64,000 nt of DNA from Styela clava. Lineage: Eukaryota > Chordata > Ascidiacea > Stolidobranchia > Styelidae. A program made the translations under genes and the position numbers. The notes below the pieces were generated by a model. It was given only the letters and a program-made list of their open reading frames with translations, did no database searches and was not told the origin of the DNA. Positions 35,801-45,200 of this stretch are shown one piece after another. The stretch covers positions 17,241,001 through 17,305,000 of the forward strand of contig NC_135254.1 in the NCBI RefSeq assembly GCF_964204865.1, given 5' to 3'. Position 1 is the stretch's first letter; every line of letters starts with the position of its first letter.

Positions 35801-38629
35801 TGTTGTTCATTTATACTTCCGTAAGCAAGTCGTTGCATAAACAATAATGCGATATACACACTATGATATTTTTTTTATAAATATTTTTCTCTTTTTTGGA
35901 ATAGTTTAAAAAAATTCATTTTGGGAAGTTAGCTTCACAGTTTCAATCCAAAATGGTAAAAAATTATATATCAATCAAATCCACATTTATCTTATTTTTC
36001 CTGCATTTCCAAATACAAACCTTCTGAATAAACATCTTGTGTTCCTCTATGTGTTCCTCGTTTAACATGGGTAATATTTTGGAATGTTTTCAGAACAGTC
36101 AGTTATTTAGTATTGGTCATTCCTGGTTGAGATAATAAATTTAGATTAGAATTCAGTAATATATATAAATACCTTTCATTAAACTATTTGGAAATTTAGT
36201 TATTTATGTAGCCTCTATAATTTTACAGTTCCACATCTACAAATGAGATTGCGATTTATACAAGACCAAATCAAAAATTTGATGATTTTTTTGAAGCCAT
36301 CAGCAGAAGAAATGACACTTTCTATGTTGTCTCGCTAAATCGGGTATAGTAATAGTATTATAACAAGTTATACAATTATAAATTATTTGATATAAATAGC
36401 TTTTTTAGTTTCACTTTATTAATCAAGATTTTATAAAATAGCATATATGTAAAGCGTAGCTATGGTATTGCTTAGTGCAATTGACTCGTTTTTTTTAATG
36501 TTATCTTTTTTTCGTAACCGATAGACCTGTCGGTTCTGAATTTCAATACTTTAAGACGAAACAAGTCGCTAGAAGTCTATTAGTTTATCTTTTATCATCA
36601 AATTCTTTGGAAGTCTGATTCACCCCAAATAACATTTGGTGCAATTTTTTTAACATTTGGTGCAATTTTGCAGTCATGGTGGTTGCCATTTGACCACCAT
36701 GCTCATATATTTGCATTGTTCCATTATTTTTCCCCTTCATAATAAAGTAAATTATTAAATGCTGTTATATTTGTACAGGACCATTTATTATTGCCGGCAT
36801 CTGTTCAAAATACTTCATCAAGAATGAAGATGGCTCTTGTTATGCCTGCTGTCACCTCCAAAGGTATGACAGTTTGGTATTTTCATTGATAGTTTTCATT
36901 TTCTAATTTCAATCGGGATGGTAATTTTCATTTGGCTAAAGCAGGGTTGGTTACTTAAATTTTTAAAGAATAAAATAATGTTTTAGAATATGGGTCATTG
37001 AATATTTTCTAAATTGGGTCAACAAAGAGCTTATTGAAGTCGATGTAAATTCAAAGTTCTGATTGTAACAGTATTTCATTAGTTCAAGACTTCAGTTGCT
37101 GAAAATTCTTGAAGCCTTGAGAAGTTGCTGGAAATTTTTTTGTGTTTGATAGATGAATTTTGTTATATTGTATCAAATTCAATATGGCAATGACAAATCA
37201 AAATTTTGTGTTATTTGACGTTATACTAGCCAAACAGTACCTTGTGTTTATGTAATATCTCCCTGCTCCTACTGGTTGTAAATTAACAGCATCAACTATT
37301 TTAAGGTGGTTCTGCACATGATCATGTATCAGATGAATATGAAACAATGATTCATATTGAATGTGAGGTTCTAAACACAAGGATGTTCGACTTGAAACGG
37401 AAAGATGTTCCCGATTATCTGAATATTAACCCTAACATAAAGACTATAGGTAGGTAACTAATACCACTTGAAGAAGCTTTAAGTAAGGTTGGTTTATAGC
37501 AGTGGTTCCCAACTTGGAACTCTTCATTTTCCCCTCAATGTACATAAAAACTACTTTAATTGCTCGATTTTTAATGAATCCTTAGTCATTATTCGCACTC
37601 GCTCTTCTGTACAGTTCAAGTAGTTATGATGTGCCTAAATAAGCTTTCTAGTAGTAATAATAAGAAATATAGAATATTAGTGGTTGTACTACAGCAACTA
37701 CTAAGCAAAATTTCCTCTTGAGAATAAAAAAGTCTCCCCGGGGTAGGGAATTCTTCCTTGATTGGAAAACGCTGGTTTATAGTATGTCGACTATGTCAAT
37801 TTTTCACAGACAATGCAGCGAATGATACATTATCAAGCGATAAGGAAGGTCCCACAACAAAGAAAAGAAATATAAAAAGGAATTCCAAAAAAATTTGGAA
37901 AAAGTCACCTGCTACAAAGAAACAACGAAAAATTAAAGGTATGTACCATTATGTGTATTTGAGTTACTTTTGGACATGAACTCAGTATTGTTATCTTTTA
38001 AGGAAGCAACCTAATGTAAGCCTCACCCTTCTACAAGTTGGTTGGTACAAAACAGTTGAACCTATGACAAATACTAATTTAAATAAATAGAATTAAGCGG
38101 AAATCTTAAAATGTAATATTAAAAAACTATTTTAATATTTCAACTATAGAGTTTTGGAAGTAAGTAATGTTGTCCTTTTATAAGAGTCAATTACTTTTTC
38201 ATATAAGCCTATTTTGTTTGAGTATTTCATCCGTTGATACTAAATGTGTGTACCAATATGGAGGTAACTAATTTTGTTTGCCTATTTTACATTAAGTTGT
38301 GTTAAGGGACTGAAACCTATGGGCAGGGAGTATATTCATGTGGCTAACACAGACAGTCTCGAACTCATGATAGAACTAAAATAAGGAAAATGGTAATAAA
38401 ATCATGCCCTACATTTCATACCTGGTACACACACTATGGGAGTACCAAGTATTCAACCACATACTGAACACTAAGTAGTAGTATGTCACCTTACAGTGAA
38501 ATGTATATTCAAAATGACTTTTTTTTTAAAGAGAAAGAAAAAACTGAAGAACAGAAAAATCAAGAAGAAGATGCTTTCGTTTCTGATGTCACGGACCACG
38601 ATCGTTTCTATGAAATTCCCCCCACATAA
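17850..38629 (+). CDS. ATF6: ATF6-type ER-stress transcription factor
   Basis: Membrane-anchored bZIP factor; in known ATF6, ER stress sends it to the Golgi, where S1P and S2P release the N-terminal activator. Exons: 17850-17910, 18722-18796, 20076-20131, 24184-24322, 24876-25457, 26144-26305, 26716-26792, 27619-27828, 28270-28435, 29283-29414, 29576-29721, 29833-29910, 30265-30372, 30451-30557, 31256-31546, 32312-32439, 33177-33247, 34084-34214, 35125-35209, 35498-35559, 36229-36343, 36779-36863, 37306-37449, 37810-37938, 38532-38629. Phases agree throughout: 3438 nt, 1145 residues, against about 670-700 in human. About 600 acidic, Ser/Gln-rich residues precede the basic region (MIKNRASACESRQRRKEY) and leucine zipper. 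A helix (ACLLMLMLFIGINFSPI) keeps the N..P pair used by S2P, and GRHLLS fits the S1P RxxL site. The lumenal part matches ATF6 (NDTFYVVSLNRDHLLLPA; IECEVLNTR). Exon 3, the 5' exon and the last exon are the least certain. Confidence 0.93.
18835..19378. mobile_element. non-autonomous hAT element
   Basis: Starts CAGGGGTCGGGAACC and ends GGTTCCCGACCCCTG, flanked by an 8-bp duplication ATCTAGAG at 18827-18834 and 19379-19386. It is 544 bp with no transposase frame and sits in ATF6 intron 2. Confidence 0.95.
20779..20972 (-). mobile_element. MITE, GTGTGTACC family, copy 1
   Basis: Begins GGTACTCCCGTAGTGTGTG and ends near CCGGAGCGCC, with the shared interior ACAACTTGATGTAAAGTAGG. The right inverted end has lost its ATATTGGTACACAC part. 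In ATF6 intron 3. Confidence 0.85.
22234..23009. mobile_element. nested element with inverted ends
   Basis: Left end CCGTATTTCCCGGCTAATAA and right end TTATTAGCCGGGAAATACGG are inverted copies within the larger hAT element. Two diverged copies of a roughly 120-bp unit (22616-22740, 22745-22860; shared ATAGTTAATTC, AACAAAC, TGATCTGGTTCT) lie inside. No target duplication could be matched. Confidence 0.7.
23167..23625 (+). repeat. degenerate tandem repeat within hAT element
   Basis: Five diverged units of about 90-115 bp share a core like ACAACGGCGATTTGTGGAC then AATGTGTGGTAAA, with a further remnant near 23815. No coding frame runs through it. Confidence 0.75.
24539..24835. mobile_element. 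short hAT-like element
   Basis: Left side has CAAACTACGGCCCGC, right side GGTCCAAAAACTTTACC then CCCTG; flanks CTCTATAA (24531-24538) and CTCTACAA (24836-24843) match at 7 of 8 bases. It ends 40 bases before the long ATF6 exon at 24876. Confidence 0.7.
25833..26031 (-). mobile_element. MITE, GTGTGTACC family, copy 2
   Basis: GGTACCAGGTTAGGGTTAGG at one end and GGTACACACACTTCTGGAG at the other, with the family interior. In ATF6 intron 5. Confidence 0.88.
26329..26550 (+). mobile_element. SINE body and tail without tRNA head
   Basis: Starts GTGCGAGAGGATTGCTGG and ends AATCCTATCCTATC; matches 61013-61217. The tRNA-derived head is absent. In ATF6 intron 6. Confidence 0.8.
27337..27548 (+). mobile_element. 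MITE, GTGTGTACC family, copy 3
   Basis: Left end GGCGCTCCAAAAGTGTGTG, right end CCTGGTACACATACTACGG. The flanks 27310-27334 and 27549-27574 repeat each other (TTTAAATGACCT then GGTTCTTGTTT) over about 24 bases with one mismatch. In ATF6 intron 7. Confidence 0.9.
28654..28725 (+). repeat. 24-bp tandem repeat, three copies, each with AATAAA
   Basis: Unit CCACCTCACTCAGGG plus three bases and CAATAAA occurs three times head to tail, differing by one or two bases. Each unit contains the poly(A) hexamer on the coding strand of the surrounding ATF6 intron 9. Confidence 0.92.
28894..29129. mobile_element. MITE with about 80-bp inverted ends
   Basis: Left GGGGCTCCCGAAGTATGCGA and the reverse complement of the right, GGTGCTCCCGAGGTATGCAA, continue as matching arms through CCAAGATGGCGGACATCGGA to TTAGGGTTAGGCCATAATTT. 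The interior shares GGAAAATTGG and the GTGTGTACC-family tail, linking the two MITE families. In ATF6 intron 9. Confidence 0.92.
29976..30198 (+). mobile_element. MITE, GTGTGTACC family, copy 4
   Basis: GGCGCTTTAGAAGTGTGTG at the left and ACACACTACGGGAGTACC at the right, with the family interior including a short internal duplication (GGGGCT, GCCCCTTTATGG). It lies between the basic-region and zipper exons of ATF6. Confidence 0.9.
30593..31217 (+). other. optional ATF6 exon pair (juxtamembrane insert)
   Basis: Two candidate exons, 30593-30746 and 31054-31217, lie between the transmembrane exon (ends 30557, phase 2) and the S1P-site exon (starts 31256). Both have GT donors (GTATGT, GTACCA) and AG acceptors, both are open, and together they total 318 nt with phases that fit on both sides. 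The transmembrane exon also joins directly to 31256 in frame, giving the spacing to RHLL nearer that of vertebrate ATF6. No domain was recognised in the 106 added residues. The intron before the first would be only 35 nt. They may be alternative exons or exonised repeat. Confidence 0.45.
31852..32138. mobile_element. hAT MITE, CAGTGGTTCTCAAAC family
   Basis: Starts CAGTGGTTCTCAAAC, ends GATAACCACTG; 8-bp duplication CTTTGGAC at 31844-31851 and 32139-32146. 287 bp, ATF6 intron 15. Confidence 0.95.
32729..32955. mobile_element. degenerate inverted copy of the same hAT MITE
   Basis: CAGTGGTTCTCAAAC at the left, a decayed GAACCACCG at the right, and an interior (TATTTTGGATATTTACATTT, CCACGTATTTTCAAC) that is the reverse complement of the 31852 copy. 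ATF6 intron 16. Confidence 0.75.
34592..34741 (-). mobile_element. partial SINE copy
   Basis: GGATAGGATTTACAAATTTA, then GGTTACCAGTCC and ATGGGATTAATTGACCAGG match the reverse complement of the SINE tail and body. ATF6 intron 18. Confidence 0.75.
37500..37774. mobile_element. hAT MITE
   Basis: Starts CAGTGGTTCCCAACTTGG and ends TTGGAAAACGCTG; 8-bp duplication GTTTATAG at 37492-37499 and 37775-37782. ATF6 intron 23. Confidence 0.92.
38240..38446 (+). mobile_element. MITE, GTGTGTACC family, copy 5
   Basis: AATGTGTGTACCAATATGG to CACACACTATGGGAGTACC with the family interior; the outermost left bases are eroded. Last ATF6 intron. Confidence 0.88.
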
Positions 38630-38671
38630 CAAATGAATTATTCAAATATCACTTTTCAAGGATAAACATGA

Positions 38672-38677
38672 AATAAA
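38672..38677 (+). terminator. poly(A) signal of ATF6
   Basis: AATAAA lies 43 bases after the ATF6 stop codon, in a short 3' UTR. Confidence 0.6.
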
Positions 38678-38778
38678 GAATGATAATGAAGCATGAATGA
38701 CTTGTAGTACAGAAAAAAAAAAAATTTTCAAACTTTTTCTGGATTGATAAGATTAAAAAGCTCGGAATTACTCTATTC

Positions 38779-39091
38779 CAGTGGTTATCAAAATTTTTAA
38801 GTTGCGCTTCCTTTTTAGAATTTGTCAAGTCTCGCGCCCCACCGTGAAAAATATTAGCTAATAATAAGCTACAAATAACAGATTTGAAGACGAAAGTATG
38901 TTTTACTCAAAAAACACGTTGATGGAGCGGGAACAATAAAATAAATGAAAAGTTTTGAAATGTAAATATCCAAAATAAAGCGGGCAAGATCAAATCTAAC
39001 AAATATTTTTATTTTCAATCAGCTCCACATCCCCTCAAAAAAATTGTCTACACCCTCTTGTGGGACGCGCCCCACCGTTTGATAGCCACTG
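38779..39091. mobile_element. hAT MITE, CAGTGGTTCTCAAAC family
   Basis: CAGTGGTTATCAAAA to GATAGCCACTG, with the interior of the 31852 copy (GCGCCCCACC, AATAATAAGCTACAA, AACAAATATTTTTATTTT). The flanking octamers match only partly. It follows the ATF6 3' end. Confidence 0.85.
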
Positions 39092-40926
39092 TTCTAATGT
39101 AACCTGATACCGTAGGCAACAGAGCCGAGACCCCACCACACAAGTTAGTTGAAATGTTGTCTTGCCCTATCGCAATATCTGAAACTTTTTTTTCCTAACA
39201 AATGAATTTAAAGTGCCTTCAAATTTAAAATTTTAAATCACATGAAATTAATGGAACATTTTTTAAACTCGATGTCAACTCGAATTAGCTCATTTTTTTT
39301 TTATCTATTTTAACCACTGTGTTGTCGATTATTGAGATTGAATGAAAACAATCATAAAAACACTGAGTACCCTGACAACCTCAGTACCCTATAATGAAAT
39401 AGATTTTCGTTTGTCAAAAACCTGTTATTTCATGAGAATTTTGTACATATTTTTTGAAGTTGAATAGGCATTAAAATATTTTACTTGTTTTTTCGTGGTG
39501 ATTTGCAATATTATTTCGATTGGCCTTGTCTGTCTAATTTTTTTATGATAAAAATTTTCTGTTTTGTAACAGAGTTGAGTTTGTCTTCTTGCTCGTTTCT
39601 TCTTGTGAATTTGAATGAATGAATCTTCAAAGCCAGCTGATCTATTCCATTAATTGACAAGATTTTCATATTTACCTTGAAAGTACGGGAAAAATAATAA
39701 TAGGGCTTTATTGTATAAAATTGTATCCTTCAGTTCCATTTCAATATGTGTTGGATTATTGAGAAAACCGTAACTGGTAAATGGTTTTAAATATCATCCT
39801 ATGACGGCAAGTGTGTTGATAGGTCAAATATTGTTTCCTTATTGAGTCTTTAATCAGTTCTGCAGCGCATGTTTTAATTTCCAGAAGTACTCATTTTACA
39901 GGAGTAAGCAAAGAAGTACAACTCTTTTCTGCTTATGCCCTAATTTTTTTTCGAAAATTATTAGTTCTCGTTCTAGACTACTTTTTAAAATAGTTTTTTT
40001 TATAGTTATGTTGTGGTAAATTCAGGCAGAAATTCTTCTCCTAAATAATTGTTTTATTTGTCTATCAAAAGTAGACATGCCATATATTTGAAGCATATTT
40101 TTACCCGTAATATTTGTTTATCAAACATAAACAAAAAAATCTATATAGAATCATGATAATATAATTGTATATTCATAAAGTTTCAACGGTGCTATAATAT
40201 ATTATATTTCATTTTTGCTTATTCATTTTTATTTTGAATGTTGGTGTTGTAGCAATTTTATTTTTTAATTTCTCGTGAGTATTGTATTCGTTTTGTATCT
40301 TCTTCATAATTGTCAGACGATACTACACAGTTGTTGCTATTATATCACATACATGATCTTGCTTCAATTTTTATTTTGGGCATGTTGGCAGGACATTCAT
40401 TGTCTTATTTGACTAATTTTCAACATTCTGCCTAAAATGTGCCAATCCTGTCTGCTATTTCGCTGAATCTTAATTATGAAACACACCCAGGCTTGTGGAC
40501 TCGGTCAAACTTGGTCTCAAATGGAAGTTCTGTTGTGAGCACTTTCGCTATATTTTTAGAATAAAAATTATATTAGGCGGAACAACTGAAAATTAATTCA
40601 AATCTAAAAAATCTGTGGTCTCAGTTTGGGAATTAAAAATATCAAATTCCTTTATGTTTATAATTACAAGAATTTACCTAGATATATTTAATTGAAATCT
40701 GCGTAAATATATTATAGAAATATATTAAAAATTCAGCAAATTGTATTTATTGTTGTTGTGATCATCTATGCTTGTTTGTGGTAGTTGTACGAATCTGTGA
40801 TTATTCTTTGATCGTTTATGAAGTAGTACGGAAATAAACAGCTTCAAGCAAATGCAGGAGTTTTAATATGTGAGCAAATCCAACTGTCTGCTTTAGTCAG
40901 ATCATTGTGCTGTAAGTCTAGAATTG

Positions 40927-41205
40927 TGGTTCCCAATCTTTTTTTTTCGTGACCCACTTTTGTTGCATAAAAAATTCTGTGGCCGATCTACTTTCTTATG
41001 CAAGAGAAAAACCAGGAAAACAAGAAATTTTTTTCCCAAAGATAACCACTTGAAATAATTGAAATGAGAATTACCGCCCAAAGCCAAAAAGCAACAGCAT
41101 CACTCAAAGTTTTAAACTAATTTATCAATAACTCTGGCAATAGGTTTGTGGCCACCTGAAAATAACTCTGTGGGCCATGGCACGCTGTGGGCGCTGAAAG
41201 GTTTT
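40927..41205. mobile_element. probable hAT MITE
   Basis: Begins TGGTTCCCAATC and is flanked by TAGAATTG at 40919-40926 and 41206-41213, an 8-bp duplication. The ends are eroded compared with the CAGTGGTTCCC relatives. Confidence 0.6.
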
Positions 41206-41862
41206 TAGAATTGTGGGCAGGCTGTGTACTGTAATGATACGTTTTGTAAACTTCATGGGAAGTATAGGTCTTATATTTGTGAGCTTTCAATAAAATGAAA
41301 AAAATCATTGAATGAAAAAACTTGTCGCCAACTTTGATTGAACGTAGTTTATTTGACACACAGCGTCATTCTTATGCGGAAAGCACATCGATGCTATCAT
41401 TGCAAGTGCAAACTTCCCATATGACGTGTCTGGCTAAGCATACACAACAACGCAATCAAGAATGAATGATCCGCGCGTATGTATGTCATGTTGTTTTATC
41501 TCGTCATCGGAAGTGTTATTAAAAGTTTCAGAGCGAGAACCTGTCTGACCAATATCGTTACAGTCAAGCTGGCCAAGCAGCCAGCAGTGATCAGACTTCA
41601 GCCACACTCTATGAAGAGTGATGGCAGCTGGAAACAGTAGCCTATTTAGTAAATAGCAACGTACAGATATTTAAAAAAACATTCAGGCTTACTCCATGAA
41701 CTCACAAAATACCAAGATAGTGAAACGTAGGCTACTCTGATATAGAATATCGCGAAATAGGTCACCGAGGCCTTATTATTTACGATATATATATATAATT
41801 CGACGAAGCAGTGAAAGAATCGAAAATGCAATGACCTAGATCAGACGAAGCGAGGTAGATGA

Positions 41863-41990
41863 AGCTCAGGAATTATACAATTGAACAATTATGTTGAAAT
41901 AAAGCGTACCGCTTACCGAAATGCTAAGCTCAGGAATTATACAATTGAACAATTATGTTGAAATAAAGCGTACCGCTTACCGAAATGCTA
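41863..41990 (+). repeat. perfect 64-bp tandem duplication
   Basis: Units 41863-41926 and 41927-41990, each starting AGCTCAGGAATTATACAATT and ending ACCGAAATGCTA, are identical by eye. The second ends 276 bases before the KYNU start codon. Confidence 0.95.
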
Positions 41991-42266
41991 TGCGGAAATC
42001 TACGTGAAATTGAGTTGTAGGGGAGGTGGTGTATTAGTTGAAGTATTTAGAGGAATATCTCAATATAACTACTTTGGAGATTAATAATCACTGTCGATTC
42101 AAAACCCCATTCAACTCACAACAATGTTTTTCATCATTGTTTTTCGTGTAAGCCCTCATATATTTGCATTTTCATTTAGTCTGTATAATTAATTTGTAGT
42201 TTTATCAGCAATAAATATCAACTGTAAATACAGAAACGATTAGAAATCAGTATATTTATTATATAA

Positions 42267-45200
42267 ATGGCATCGTGCATATTTGATGACGACCTGAAAG
42301 GCAAAAATGAAAAGCTCGAACTCGAACGAATATCTAACGAGGCGGATATGTCGATAACAAGTGAAAATTTCAGCAAATTTCTTGACGAAAAACATCCTCT
42401 CTCGTTTTTAAGGGAAGAGTTCATATTTCCATTAATTAAATACAACGAAAATGGTGAGCATTTTATTATGAAACATTGTGTAGAATGTAGATTATGCTTG
42501 TACTCTACCGATTTATTATGAATCATCTAAGCATGTATATTAATGCTATGAATGTAACTTACAGCCGATTCTTCTCTTGTAAACGTAGACGAAAAATGCA
42601 TTTATATGTGTGGTAATTCACTGGGACTCCAGCCAAAGAGAACCGTTGAGTTGTCACAGCAGGTAATCATTTACGGGCATAATCTCTAAGCTAAAAACCT
42701 ATATAAGTAAGAAGTACCACAGGTAGAAGCTAATAATGATCCAACGAGCTGGTCAACAAGTAATTTACAAAGCAACATGACATTATGTACATAAGATACA
42801 CGCAATTGTGTATTGTATTTAACGAGTTTTGTATTGTAGTTTATTAACTATACCCACACATCTACCAGATATATTTAAGGATTTAGCGTAGATGAAAAAC
42901 CGACCTGAAACTATATACATACAGAACATTTTATTTTGCAATTGCTTTTGACCATTTTTAGTATTGAGGGAAATCAGCTTTGTCTCACATCAGATATTTA
43001 TAATATATAATGCCACTTAAACTACATTCTTTGTATTACGAATACAAAATTACCGTTGTATTCCTCGTGAAAATAGTAATTACTTCATTTACGACATAGG
43101 TACTTGACATGATGGCTCAAGATGAAATCTTGTCGGGGGAGAAATGCTATACCAAGCCTGATCCAGACATGATGTCACAAATGGCAAAAATAGTTGGCGC
43201 TAATGTCGACGAGGTGATACTTTTTTGAATAAGATTAATTAGAATGGTATTGATTATTCTGAAATTTCAAGCAAAGCAAAATAGGAAAAAAACAATTGAC
43301 AGAAGATCTTATTTACAAAAAAGTGATCCGGAAGTCATCCGCATAACGATGATGAAACTATAATATCAATTGCCGTTTGCCGTAATGCAAATATTTATCT
43401 TACTAGCAAATTTTCAAACCTGAACCTTCGGTCGTATTGCAAGCTTTCATTTTGTGGATTCCGGAAATTATCATAGCGCGAGCATTTGCATTTTAGTCAC
43501 TTATCAAGCCTTGATAAATTTTAGTTTCACAAAGTTTTCGTGTGGGAGAAAGAGCCTGAACAAAAACATACACAATATGGACTATCTACCAATATGAATT
43601 ACTATATAAAATAACAATACATTAAGTTCCCTTTTATGTATAGATCGCTGTTATGAATGGACTAACAGTAAATCTCCACTTGCTATTGGTGTCATTTTAT
43701 CGACCAACTGCGAAACGACACAAGATTTTAATTGAAAGCAAAGCATTTCCATCAGATCACTACATGGCAGAATCTCAGATTCAATACCATGGATTTGATC
43801 CAAAAACTAGTTTGATAACATTGGAGCCTCGACCAGTGAGTTTTTTTTTCTTTTGTGCTTGCTTGATGGTGATACCATACAAATATTTTCATTACAAAGT
43901 CTAGTATTTTTACCAACCATATTTGACGTGCTCATTGGGCCATAGTTTTTAATATAATATGAAGCCTGTATGTTCATATTTTGTGACAAGATGGCATTTA
44001 GTGGAAACTGGATTAATTTTCAATATGTACCCTATAAAGCAGTGGTTCTCAAACCCCCCCCCCCCCCCCCAAAAAATTTTTTTGTCAACGTCACAATTGT
44101 GGGGTGCGTCTCACCGTTTGAGAACCACTGCTATAAAGTAACGTAACAAATCAAGCAACATAATGGTCACCATGAATAGATGCAAGACGTTTTAAACAAG
44201 CCAATACAAAGTTCGTCTTTTGTTTGTACGATGGACATTCGTCTCTGAAAAATCGCTTTTCTCTTCGAATACTGGACCAATTGCTTTGAAATTTTCAGTG
44301 GTTAATGATAAAAATTTTCTCCAGAAATCTATTACTTCCTTTTTCGCTATGACGTCACCAAAATTATGTGACTCTATGTTTCCATATATTTGAGCATAGC
44401 TTTCTTGTAATTGAATGAGTTTATTCCTCTTGCATAGGAAGAAGATACTCTTAGGCCTGAAGATATTATTGACTATATTGAAAAGGAGGGGGAATCTATC
44501 GCCGTGATTTTATTCCCAGGTGTTCAATATTACACTGGACAATTATTCGATATGGAATCCATTACAAATGCTGGTCACGCCAAAGGATGCTGGGTAAGTC
44601 ATTATTTTTCTCATATTTTTATACGGCGTAATTTTTGCGACAAACATTGCCCTATGGCCTATACAAGAAGAATCCACTGAGACGCAAGAGGCTACTATAA
44701 TTTCTAAAGATCGCAATCTGTACGGTTCGTAGCCTTGTTCGGAACAAAAGGCACCAGTAAGTCGTCGTATAAAATTCTTTGGACTGGCTAGACTCGTGCT
44801 ACAGTGTTGTATTTTTTCGAAAGCGTGCTGGTATACTTGCGTATTGTGGTATTACAATGTCTGACATAATCTAATGCTGTTGTTGTCGCTATATCAAAAT
44901 CTCGCCTTCTATTTTCAGGTTGGTTTTGACTTGGCGCATGCTGTGGGAAATGTTGAAATTCACTTACATAACTGGAATGTCGATTTTGCAGCATGGTGTA
45001 CATACAAATATCTCAATTCTGGCCCCGGTTGTATCGCAGGAGCATTTGTTCACGAAAAACACAAAAACAATAATTTCCCTAAATTTATGGGTAAGTAATT
45101 TGTTTATTTTAAATAAGATAGCATTTGCATAGATGTATATATACGCTGACTGACACATGATTCCATTGATACTTATAAGTAGTATTTATTCAATTATGTA

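Larger units (their letters stand above)
39092..42266. other. intergenic ATF6-KYNU
   Basis: No coding region is recognised. Holds a hAT-like MITE (40927-41205) and a 64-bp tandem duplication (41863-41990) shortly before KYNU; the KYNU promoter should lie in the last few hundred bases. Confidence 0.5.
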
